Shown here in pieces: positions 1 to 7,310 of a stretch of 33,042 bases of DNA; within the stretch, counting starts at the first letter, position 1, and every line of letters starts with the position of its first letter. Both the position numbers and the translations under genes were made by a program. Source of the DNA: DASUME01 sp038257655. GTDB taxonomy: Bacteria; Myxococcota_A; Polyangia; Polyangiales; DASUME01. The notes below the pieces were generated by a model, which made no database searches, had not been told where the DNA came from, and worked only from the letters and a program-made list of their open reading frames with translations. The stretch is taken from contig JBBSJC010000019.1 in assembly GCA_038257655.1 (NCBI GenBank), forward strand, positions 1 to 33,042. Reading direction: 5' to 3'.

Positions 1-135
1 GGCCAAGGCCGACCGAAGTTGCTCCCGTCGCCGTCGCCGTCGCCGTCAAGGCTCACGACCAGGACAACGCTCACGCCCACGTGGAGAAAACGTCCTGGCA
101 GCCCTAGTGATCACCTACTTCTGGGGACCTGTACT
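1..135. repeat. Left copy of a long terminal inverted repeat
   Basis: The reverse complement of this segment recurs at 32826-32966. By eye the two copies match throughout, except that the right copy has one more CCGTCG hexamer. The similarity stops abruptly on the inner side, right at the stop codon of the lipoprotein gene that begins the unique DNA. On the outer side it runs to the window edge, so the full length of this copy is unknown. It includes the end of a coding-like frame (3-107) and 28 bp beyond its stop. Confidence 0.9.
3..107 (+). CDS. C-terminal end of an unidentified protein (partial, enters from the window edge)
   Basis: A frame open from the window edge ends with TAG at 105-107. 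The 34 visible residues contain an Ala-Val dipeptide run followed by a polar tail ending in TSWQP. Third codon positions are mostly G or C (about 27 of 34), as in the other genes here. The copy difference in the inverted repeat is exactly 6 bp, one Ala-Val pair, so the frame is kept. These points favour a real coding end over chance, but the protein cannot be identified. It converges on the lipoprotein at 135-824. Confidence 0.35.
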   Translation, partial: PRPTEVAPVAVAVAVKAHDQDNAHAHVEKTSWQP

Positions 136-824
136 TAGGGAAAGGCGCTGCGCGCGCCAGTGGTGCCGTATGCCACGAGCGCCGACGCACTGCTTTCGCT
201 GACGCCCACCACCTTCACTGAACCGTTGATCGGCACGACCGGATGCCACCACACGTCTGCCGTCATTTTCCTGGTTCCAAAGCTCGTCTCTACGCGTGCC
301 TTATACGCCTGCGCAAAGCCCCCGGCAGGTACCGTGGTGTCGCCCTGTCCATCGGGCTCGCGCACGATCACAAGCTGTGTCAGGACCTCATCCATCGTGT
401 TCTGCAGCACGGACAGTAAGGGTTGAGGGTACTGAGTGACCGTCCCCTCGGCGTCCATCAGCCAGTAGTCGTATACAGTCACGGTTTTTGGATCGTGACG
501 GTTACCGATACCGAGCAATAACTTGATCGCGTTCGTGCCGTAGTAGGTATTCGTCTCGACCTCGACCCAGAAATTGTCGCCCTGTTTCGACAGGATCTTG
601 GTCTTGATGAATGAATGATTGCCCTTGTCATCCACTGCGTGGTGTTCGATCCACTGCCCCGGGGAGAGCGGCATGAGCTCATTGGACTCTGGGGGCGTCG
701 CGATTTGCTCGCTTGTCGCGAGGCCTGCCACGCGTCGATCGATGTCGCTTTTGGCCGCTTGGTTGATCGCGGGCGAGCACGCCGCAAGGAACATTATAAT
801 AGCTGTCATGCTGCGTTGGATCAC
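135..824 (-). CDS. Hypothetical lipoprotein
   Basis: A 229-residue protein of unknown function. The N-terminus is a short lipoprotein signal: a hydrophobic stretch ending in the lipobox FLAAC, with the modified Cys at residue 16. It should therefore be exported and lipid-anchored. The mature part is about 210 residues with alternating hydrophobic and polar segments and no motif I recognise. The start is a GTG at 824, preceded by a perfect AGGAGG (830-835) at 5-nt spacing. An in-frame ATG five codons later is less well placed. The stop codon touches the inner edge of the left inverted repeat. It is divergent from the Ser/Thr kinase across 185 bp, which probably hold both promoters. The product could belong to envelope sensing with the kinase, but that is only inferred from position. 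Confidence 0.75.
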   Translation of the reverse strand: MIQRSMTAIIMFLAACSPAINQAAKSDIDRRVAGLATSEQIATPPESNELMPLSPGQWIEHHAVDDKGNHSFIKTKILSKQGDNFWVEVETNTYYGTNAIKLLLGIGNRHDPKTVTVYDYWLMDAEGTVTQYPQPLLSVLQNTMDEVLTQLVIVREPDGQGDTTVPAGGFAQAYKARVETSFGTRKMTADVWWHPVVPINGSVKVVGVSESSASALVAYGTTGARSAFP

Positions 825-1009
825 GCTGGCCTCCTGTAGCCGAGCAGGGAACGCGCGGCGTCGGGAACGACCCTACACGCCGCATGCCCACGCAGCCAGG
901 CGACTAACGAGGGCAGGTCAGCGTCCGCTCGCGAGCCGGTATTCCCGCTACGCTTGTGCGACGGCGCACGCACCATGCACACAGGCCTAACCAAGGAATA
1001 CTCGGGTGT

Positions 1010-2881
1010 ATGAAACCGAAAGATGATGCCGAACAGCCCGCGCGCCCTGCTCAGAGCACGCTGAAAGCCTGGCAACCGCCAGCAGCGGGGACGGCGGCCG
1101 TAAGCGTTGAGCGCCCACGGCTGGAGCAGGCGGAGCAGGCGGAGCAGGCAGAGCAGGCTTATCTGATCGCTCGCAGCGCCGCGGAGACGACGACGATCGT
1201 GAGCGCCGAACCCGAGGCTCCATTGCCGGTCGGTAGTGTAGTGGGGCAGCGTTACGTGCTCGAGCAGCACATCAGCTCCGGTGGCTTTGGCGCGGTCTAT
1301 CGCGCCTCGGATCGCGAGATCCCCCATCATCACGTCGCGCTCAAGCTGCTGCATCGGCCCTCTCCGTCCGGCGCGGAGCGCGAGGCGGCGCTGCGTGAAT
1401 TGATGCTGATCGCAAGCGTCAGTCACCCGTCGGTCGTGCAGTTCAAGGACTACGGTTGGCACGAGGATCGACTGTGGTTTGCGATGCCCTGGTACAGCGG
1501 GCAGACCTTGGATCGTACGATCGGAAGCGAGGAGGGCGCAGTCGCGATGACGCGCGCTGAAGCCCGGCCGATATTTACGCGCATTGCCCAGGGCCTTGCA
1601 GCCATGCACGTCGTGGGCGTTCACCACCACGACATCAAACCAGAAAACATCTTCGTCGCAGAAATCGCGGGCTTTCCTGGCGGGCTGCCGGTGTTGCTAG
1701 ACCTTGGAATCGCAACCCAGCGCGGCGAGAACCCGAAGGGCCTGACGGTTGAGTACGCCTCGCCCGAGACGGCGGCCGCCATGTTGGGCGTTGTGGAACA
1801 GCTGATCGAGGGGGCGGCGGACGTGTTTTCGCTCGCGCTCGTTTTACGCAATGCCCTCGACCCGAGCGCTGCGACCCCCGTGCAGACCGATGAAGTCATG
1901 CCGCTCTTGCATCAACGTTCGACCGTGCCGGTGACGCTGTCTGAACGGCGCGATTTGAAGTATCTCGAACCTTACTTTCGGCGCTGGCTGAGTCTCGATC
2001 CCGCCGATAGGCCGAGCGCCGCCGAGTTTGCTGACCAGCTCGCGGTGCTGACTGAGCCTGAAGAAAAGCGTGATGCGCGCCTGCGCTTGCTCAAGCGGAT
2101 CGTGCCCATCGTCGCTATCGGATTGTTGCTGATTAGCGCGCTTGTCTTTCAGGTGAAGCGTCAGAAATCTGCGCTGCACGTACAAAGTAGGGAGCTGGAG
2201 CAGGAGCGTCTGACGGGCGAGAGCCTGCGCAAGCAGTCTGAAACGCAACTTGCAGAGATCGAGACGCAAGCTGCGCGGCTCGGCAATGAGCGGCAGCAGC
2301 TCGAGCAGACGATCAGCATCGCCCGGCGCCTCAACGGCCGACTTGCAGACGCGACCAAGCGTGCGAACGCCTCGGAGAGGCGCAACGCTAAACTTACTGA
2401 TGAACGCGACGCGCTAAGCAGCCGCAACCAAGCTTTGAGCGCGGAACGCAGCGCGCTGTTGGCCGAACGCGACAGGTTGCGAGAAGAGGCGAGCAGACTT
2501 GGCCGTGAGCGCGAAGAGTTGATGCGCGACCGCAATCGGATATCGGGCGACCGCGACCAAGCGCTAGCGCAACGCGAGGCGCTGGATCGGCAACTCGCAC
2601 GCGTGACGAGCGAGCGAGACTCCCTCGCCAACGCTCGCACGGAGTGGGACGCAAAACTGGACCTCGTCACCCGTCGCAGCGACGCGGCCGTACAGCGCCA
2701 AGAACAGCTGGAGCAGCAGCTTTCCGCGCTCGCACAGGACAACGCCAAGCTCAGGTCGGATAAGAAAAGTCTGCAGCAGCAAGTCGACGAAATCGAATCT
2801 CGCCAAAAGGCAGCAGTGCGTGCACGAGCAGTCGATGCGCTGGCTAAAAAGCGTGGAATCACAGCGCCGAGCGTTCCTTGA
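1010..2881 (+). CDS. Transmembrane Ser/Thr protein kinase with long coiled-coil C-terminus
   Basis: A 623-residue eukaryotic-like (Hanks-type) kinase. After a polar N-terminus with four EQA repeats come a glycine loop (SSGGFGAVY, about 89-97), the ATP-binding Lys in VALKLL (about 112), the catalytic segment HHDIKPEN (about 207-214), a DLG in place of DFG (231-233) and SPE in place of APE. One membrane helix lies at about 364-382. It is followed by about 220 residues rich in Arg, Glu, Gln and Leu with heptad character, a long coiled coil expected outside the cytoplasmic membrane. The ATG at 1010 is preferred: AAGGA lies upstream at 993-997, with rather wide spacing. An in-frame GTG at 956 would add 18 residues. 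HRD is replaced by HHD, so this is a non-RD kinase. The target is unknown. The coiled coil probably drives dimerisation or envelope contact. Confidence 0.88.
   Translation: MKPKDDAEQPARPAQSTLKAWQPPAAGTAAVSVERPRLEQAEQAEQAEQAYLIARSAAETTTIVSAEPEAPLPVGSVVGQRYVLEQHISSGGFGAVYRASDREIPHHHVALKLLHRPSPSGAEREAALRELMLIASVSHPSVVQFKDYGWHEDRLWFAMPWYSGQTLDRTIGSEEGAVAMTRAEARPIFTRIAQGLAAMHVVGVHHHDIKPENIFVAEIAGFPGGLPVLLDLGIATQRGENPKGLTVEYASPETAAAMLGVVEQLIEGAADVFSLALVLRNALDPSAATPVQTDEVMPLLHQRSTVPVTLSERRDLKYLEPYFRRWLSLDPADRPSAAEFADQLAVLTEPEEKRDARLRLLKRIVPIVAIGLLLISALVFQVKRQKSALHVQSRELEQERLTGESLRKQSETQLAEIETQAARLGNERQQLEQTISIARRLNGRLADATKRANASERRNAKLTDERDALSSRNQALSAERSALLAERDRLREEASRLGREREELMRDRNRISGDRDQALAQREALDRQLARVTSERDSLANARTEWDAKLDLVTRRSDAAVQRQEQLEQQLSALAQDNAKLRSDKKSLQQQVDEIESRQKAAVRARAVDALAKKRGITAPSVP
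1124..1159 (+). repeat. Four tandem 9-bp units inside the kinase gene
   Basis: Four consecutive copies of GAGCAGGCN encode Glu-Gln-Ala four times in the N-terminal cytoplasmic part of the kinase, before the glycine loop. The units differ only at the last base. Because each is 9 bp, gain or loss by slippage would keep the reading frame. Confidence 0.85.
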
Positions 2882-2884
2882 CGT

Positions 2885-2911
2885 GGCTCGCTCTTTAGAG
2901 CCTGTTTTGTT
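2885..2911 (+). terminator. Possible rho-independent terminator of the kinase gene
   Basis: Four bases after the kinase stop there is a 5-bp stem, GGCTC (2885-2889) with GAGCC (2898-2902), followed by the T-rich run TGTTTTGTT. It overlaps the stop codon of the convergent lipoprotein gene. The stem is short, so the call is weak. Confidence 0.35.
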
Positions 2912-4349
2912 GGCAGGTGCCAGGTAGCAGCCGTTCGCCATCCCAACTGTAATTGCCTTCGATGCGGGCGTAGCGGCTGACCAAATCGCTCGGCAGACCC
3001 TCGAGACCCAGCGTCAGTCTGGAGCGTTCGCTGAGCGTGGCGGTCCGTGTGTCAAAGAATGCCGCCCAGGCATGATCGCGACGCACGCGAACACAAGCAG
3101 GTCCTGTGACACGCGCTTGATAAAACACGCGCCATACGCGGATTTTGCCCGGAAGGCGCGCGTAGCCGACTTCGCCCAGCGCGAGCTTGCCGCGTGCTTC
3201 GAGCTTGCCGCGCGCGGGCACCAAGATGCGCAGCTGCGCCTGGTCTGCGTACAAGGTACGACGCGAGCCATTGACGCCGTTGTTTTGCGCGCGGGTGAGC
3301 ACGAGCAATGCGGTTGGTCCGAGCGAAGGGGCCGCCGTCGCCTGCGCGAACACCTCAGGCAGAGTGGGCGATGACAGCCAGCGCTCTCCGTCGCGTAGCA
3401 GCGCGACCTCGTGCGCGGGCTCGCTGTCTGCCGAGGAAGCGCGCGATAGGGTCAGCGCGAGCAGTAGCGGCTCATCGTCGATCAAAGTGCGCGTCTCGAG
3501 CTCGCTGTTGCGTCGGAGCAGGCGCAGCCACGGAGGCGACGACACGAGCTTCAGCTCACTCACTTTGCGCGCCTCTTTCAGGACGACCTTGGGCAGACCG
3601 CGCGCTGCACTTCGGGTTTGCTTCAGCTCTTGTTCGAGGGTGCGGGGCCAGGGCGGCGGTTGGCCCACTGTTTGGCGCCTAGTTTTCGTGCTGCGCGTCA
3701 GGCTCGCTTCGCGCACGCGCGCTTCGCTGCCAAAGCTATAGGCGCGACGCTGACTGCCCGCGGGCGTCTCCAGGGCGAGTACGAAGCTCACATCACCTGC
3801 GACCATGCCGATCACGGCGCGCGCGGCGGTCGCGATACGCGCGTTGTCTTCACGAAAGCAGCGAGCCTGAGCCGAGCTTGCGAACGGAGCTGGATGCAGA
3901 ATCATCGAGCCATCGGGCACCGACAGGTCGCCCCACAGTAAGCAGACAGTGACGCCCCCGGCATCCTGCACTGCCCCCGCGGCGCGGGCACGGGCGCTCG
4001 ATCGCTGGGCACCGTCGTTGGCGAACGCGAGATGGCGCACTTGCAGCATGGGAAGTGGGTCTAGTACGTCAGGAAGACCGTTGGGCGCGCTGTCTGCGAC
4101 CACGCCGCCGCCAGCCACGCCAGCGCCCGTGACATCAGCCACCCCAGCGCCGCGTTGCTGCGCGTCCGCTGCTGCGCCCTTACTCCGCGAGCGCTCTGCG
4201 CGCATCGAACGCCGCTCTGGATCGATCGGAGTGGCCGTAGTCGCACATCCCATCACGACGAAAAGGAGCCCGCAGAGCGCCCAGCAGCCGGTTCTTGTGC
4301 GTAGCACCCCGTCGCGCGCCGTCGGCCTACGGGGCTCCGGACCCATCAT
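2895..4349 (-). CDS. Hypothetical lipoprotein, about 480 residues
   Basis: A 484-residue protein with a basic N-terminus, a hydrophobic stretch at about 22-34 and a lipobox VVMGC (Cys35), so probably an exported lipoprotein. A low-complexity Ala/Gly/Arg/Ser linker covers about 45-90. The rest has no motif I recognise. It contains scattered Cys and many Arg and Leu, and the C-terminal 150 residues look like a beta-rich domain. Two ATGs stand in tandem at 4344-4349 and no good SD precedes them, so the true start may be a downstream GTG just before the hydrophobic stretch. It converges tail to tail with the kinase gene, with 13 bp between the stops. The HD-domain gene lies 39 bp upstream on the same strand, so the two could be cotranscribed. 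Function unknown. Confidence 0.7.
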   Translation of the reverse strand: MMGPEPRRPTARDGVLRTRTGCWALCGLLFVVMGCATTATPIDPERRSMRAERSRSKGAAADAQQRGAGVADVTGAGVAGGGVVADSAPNGLPDVLDPLPMLQVRHLAFANDGAQRSSARARAAGAVQDAGGVTVCLLWGDLSVPDGSMILHPAPFASSAQARCFREDNARIATAARAVIGMVAGDVSFVLALETPAGSQRRAYSFGSEARVREASLTRSTKTRRQTVGQPPPWPRTLEQELKQTRSAARGLPKVVLKEARKVSELKLVSSPPWLRLLRRNSELETRTLIDDEPLLLALTLSRASSADSEPAHEVALLRDGERWLSSPTLPEVFAQATAAPSLGPTALLVLTRAQNNGVNGSRRTLYADQAQLRILVPARGKLEARGKLALGEVGYARLPGKIRVWRVFYQARVTGPACVRVRRDHAWAAFFDTRTATLSERSRLTLGLEGLPSDLVSRYARIEGNYSWDGERLLPGTCQQNRL

Positions 4350-4388
4350 GGCTGACAGCGTACCAGAGTCGGACGACGACCAATCGGA

Positions 4389-5321
4389 CTACGATGATAG
4401 GCCAAGCTCGCTGCGGTGCTCCGTCATCCAGGCGATATAAAAATCGACGTCTTGGTGAGATGGGATCTCACCTTTGGCGCAGCGCGCTTCGATTTCGGCG
4501 CGCAGATCGCCCAGGCGCTTGGAGGGCGGGATGCCGAACGCTGTCGCAATCGCAGATCCGAGGCCCTTGGGCAGCGGCGGCACCTTGGCGTCTTCCACCG
4601 ACAGGTCCTTGATGCGTTTGCTGAGCTCACTTATCTGCGCAAGGCCGCGCTTCTTCTTCTCGGGCCGCTTGGTGGTGATATCGGCGCGACTCAAATCGAG
4701 CAGATCCTTGAGCCCATCGCCCATTTCGCGTGTGAAACGACGCACGGCCGAGTCGGTCCATGAACCGTCGTACTGACTTGCGCGCAGGTGATGCAAAATC
4801 AGGTAGTGCACGCGCTCGTACAAAGCGCCCTCAAAACCGAGACGCTTGGCCACCCGACGCTTGAACATGGAGGCGCCCGCTTCGCTGTGTCCAAAGAAAT
4901 GGACTTCGCCATTGGCGCCGACGCTGCGCGTACGCACCTTGCCGATATCGTGCAGCAGCGCGCCCCAGCGCACTTCGAGCCGCGGCATCGACTGCCACAC
5001 GACCTGCTTCGTGTGCTTCCAGACGTCTTTGTGGCGCCACTCGCCATCGCCAAAGCCGACCAGTGCCGCGATCTCGGGCAGATAGACCTCGAGGGCGCCC
5101 ACTTCCAGCAGTGCATCGAGCCCGTCATTGGGACGTTTGCCCATGAGCAGACGATCGAGCTGCTCGCGCACGTCGGACATGCTCAACATCTGCCAGTCTT
5201 CGAGGGTCGGTTTGGGCGGCACTGCCTCGAGGTCAGCACTGGCGCACCCCACGTCTGCGGACCAACGCAGCGCGGTGAGGGCTCGATCTACATGCAGGGC
5301 CTGCGCGGTGCTCGGCGACAT
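4389..5321 (-). CDS. HD-domain protein resembling the C-terminal half of CCA tRNA nucleotidyltransferase
   Basis: A 310-residue protein. Residues about 45-85 match the neck region of bacterial CCA-adding enzymes (VREQLDRLLMG ... GLDALLEVGALEVYLPE). The HD phosphohydrolase segment follows: WKHT (His103), RWGALLHDIGKV (His124-Asp125), then GHSEAGA (His145). The N-terminal nucleotidyltransferase head, with its GGxVRD and metal-binding Asp motifs, is absent, so CCA addition by this protein alone is unlikely. A metal-dependent phosphohydrolase or phosphodiesterase role is the family-based guess. The ATG at 5321 has GGAG six bases upstream. An in-frame TTG at 5372 would add 17 residues but has no better support. 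It is divergent from the membrane protein at 5449. Confidence 0.75.
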   Translation of the reverse strand: MSPSTAQALHVDRALTALRWSADVGCASADLEAVPPKPTLEDWQMLSMSDVREQLDRLLMGKRPNDGLDALLEVGALEVYLPEIAALVGFGDGEWRHKDVWKHTKQVVWQSMPRLEVRWGALLHDIGKVRTRSVGANGEVHFFGHSEAGASMFKRRVAKRLGFEGALYERVHYLILHHLRASQYDGSWTDSAVRRFTREMGDGLKDLLDLSRADITTKRPEKKKRGLAQISELSKRIKDLSVEDAKVPPLPKGLGSAIATAFGIPPSKRLGDLRAEIEARCAKGEIPSHQDVDFYIAWMTEHRSELGLSS

Positions 5322-5448
5322 GAGGGACTCCAAAAGGGCGCGGATGCTAGCAGGCAAAGCAGAGCGCCGCAAAAGGCATAAAGTGCGGAAAATGTAAGGC
5401 TTTGCACGCGCTCGTGTCGGGGCGGGCTAGTAGTGTAACCTCTCCGCT

Positions 5449-7146
5449 ATGGCAGGACCGCGGGGAAAGGTGTTGGACGAGCTCAGAATCTGGCTCATCC
5501 CGCTAGGCATTCTGCTGCTCGGTGCCATGGCCGTTTTCGGGGTCACCGTGTGGCTAGATGCCACGGCAACGGATAACCCCCGACACGTGCTCGACCTGAT
5601 CATGAAGCCCAACCCCGTTTCGGCTCAGAACACGTTGGGCAGCGCGGGCGAAGTCGTGGCCGCGGTGCTCGCGATCGCGATCACGGTCGTCGCAATCATC
5701 GTGGAGCTCGCGTCCAATCGTTACACGCACCGCATCACCGAGCTGTTTGTCCATGAGCCCATCAACTTTCTAGTGATGGGTTTTTTCGTGATCACCGCGC
5801 TGCAAGGCCTGTGGGTCAATTTGATCATCGACTACGAGCCGAACGTGGGTGGCTTTGTACCTTACGTTGCGATCAGCGTGTCCATGGTGATGCTGACGTT
5901 GTGTCTGCTGATCTTGCTACCTTACTTTGCCTTCGTGTTCGAGTTTCTGAATCCGATCAGCATCGTCGATCGTATTCGCGGCAAGACCCTGTCGGGCATC
6001 GCCGATCATGCCCACGGCAGCACCGTGCTCAAGGCCCAGCAAGAGGCGGTGCGCGGTGTCGAACAGCTGGCCGATGTGTCTCTCAATGCGATGGAGCATA
6101 AAGATAAGGGAGTCTCCATGGCGGGTGTGGACGCGATGCGCTCCTTGCTCGTGGACTATCAGGCCCTGCGCCCCTCGCTGGCGGCGGAGTGGTACGGCAT
6201 CGATGGCAGACTCGCCCACAACCCGGACTTCGTATCGATGGCGCCCGAAGTGCTCGACGATTTGAGCGCGCGCCGGGTGTGGTTTGAATGGAAGATTTTG
6301 CGCGCTTACCAGAGCCTCTACAACGATGCGCTCAACCGCATGCGCGACATCAACTACCTTATCGCGATCAACACGCGTCTGATCGCCGCGGCTGCCTGGG
6401 ACTACCAAAACCAGGAGTTGTTCGAGATGGTGGTCAAGTTCTTCAATACCTACCTGCGCTCCGCGATCAACGCCCACGACATCCGCACCGCCTATAACGT
6501 GCTCAACCAATATAGACTCGTGGCCGAAGATGCGATCGTGCGCGATGCGAGCGGGGCCTGCGCTATCGAGATCGCCAAGTACTTCAAGTACTACGGCTTA
6601 CTATCGTTCAACGCGAAGTTGCCGTTCATCCTGGAGACGGTGGCCTATGACATGTGCGCGCTGACGCAGTTCTCTTTCGATCGCAAGAGCCCGGCCACCT
6701 CGGCGCTGCTGCGCATCTTTTTGCAAGTCGATAAGGAGAGCGAGAACGACACCCAAGAGAATGCGTTGCGCGGCGTAAGGAAGGCACAGCTCAAGCTGGC
6801 CAGCTACTTCCTCTTGCAGGGCGACCAGACCTTTGCACGGGAAGTGTGGACCGATATGAAAGACGAGCGTCCCGAGCGCCTGGCGTCGATTCGCGACGAG
6901 CTTTTGAGCGTGGAATCGCGCGAGTTCTGGGAAGTGAGCGATCGCGGCGCCAACTTCGATTACCTCGAGCCTCGCCAAAAGCAGATGCTCCTGCAGTTCT
7001 TCGACTGGTTTGGGGACAAGCTGCCGCCGCAGCGCGCGACCTGGGAGTCTGTCACCGGTAAGGTGGTACCTGTGCCTGCCGACGTGGGCGGCATGCGGCC
7101 CCCAACCTCGAAAATCCCGTCGAGCTCAGGCCAGCAGCCCGGCTAA
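5449..7146 (+). CDS. Polytopic membrane protein, DUF2254-like
   Basis: A 565-residue protein. The first 165 residues hold four strongly hydrophobic segments (about 13-34, 66-86, 106-128 and 140-165). Between the second and third is ELASNRYTHRITELFVHEP, which resembles the LASSQFSPR region of DUF2254 predicted membrane proteins. Residues about 170-540 are soluble, mostly helical and rich in charged residues. The end is a short Pro/Ser-rich tail. The length exceeds the usual DUF2254 size, so the soluble part may be lineage-specific. The ATG at 5449 is the only sensible start, but no clear SD precedes it. The 127 bp upstream are shared with the divergent HD gene. The protein could be a channel-like or sensory membrane protein. 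No substrate can be inferred. Confidence 0.6.
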   Translation: MAGPRGKVLDELRIWLIPLGILLLGAMAVFGVTVWLDATATDNPRHVLDLIMKPNPVSAQNTLGSAGEVVAAVLAIAITVVAIIVELASNRYTHRITELFVHEPINFLVMGFFVITALQGLWVNLIIDYEPNVGGFVPYVAISVSMVMLTLCLLILLPYFAFVFEFLNPISIVDRIRGKTLSGIADHAHGSTVLKAQQEAVRGVEQLADVSLNAMEHKDKGVSMAGVDAMRSLLVDYQALRPSLAAEWYGIDGRLAHNPDFVSMAPEVLDDLSARRVWFEWKILRAYQSLYNDALNRMRDINYLIAINTRLIAAAAWDYQNQELFEMVVKFFNTYLRSAINAHDIRTAYNVLNQYRLVAEDAIVRDASGACAIEIAKYFKYYGLLSFNAKLPFILETVAYDMCALTQFSFDRKSPATSALLRIFLQVDKESENDTQENALRGVRKAQLKLASYFLLQGDQTFAREVWTDMKDERPERLASIRDELLSVESREFWEVSDRGANFDYLEPRQKQMLLQFFDWFGDKLPPQRATWESVTGKVVPVPADVGGMRPPTSKIPSSSGQQPG

Positions 7147-7255
7147 TCGCCACGGCAGGCAGATGCACTTGGCAGCGCACGTTGCTCTCTCGGCAAAGGT
7201 AGGGCTTAGAAAAGCGCTGCTCCCTTCGTGGAAACGCCCGCGAATCAAACAAGTA

Positions 7256-7285
7256 TTGCGTTTGTCGTCGTAGTGTTTCATAAAT
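7256..7285 (+). promoter_or_regulatory. Candidate promoter of ppc-fba-glk
   Basis: A TTGCGT (7256-7261) and a CATAAA (7279-7284) are separated by 17 bp, a plausible sigma70-type pair. The second element lies inside the palindrome at 7270-7295, so a bound protein would block polymerase. Transcription would then start about 20 nt before the ppc GTG. Inferred from pattern only. Confidence 0.3.
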
Positions 7286-7295
7286 GCGTTACTAA
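7270..7295. promoter_or_regulatory. Putative TrmB-type operator, site A (ppc)
   Basis: A 26-bp imperfect palindrome with outer arms GTAGTGTT and CGTTACTAA. On the minus strand it reads TAGTAACGCA, the core shared with sites at 16405, 20936 (one mismatch) and 21080. It ends 15 bp before the ppc start codon and covers the candidate -10 element, the position expected of a repressor site. Confidence 0.6.
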
Positions 7296-7310
7296 TGAGC
7301 GAGGTCGGCC

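Noticed and set aside
1..135. Terminal repeat as an insertion-sequence end or linear-replicon telomere
   Set aside because: No transposase, target-site duplication or telomere-type palindrome series is visible; a duplicated gene end explains it better.
5428..5440. AGTAGTGTAAC upstream of the DUF2254-like gene as a fifth operator
   Set aside because: The second arm is missing at the expected distance.
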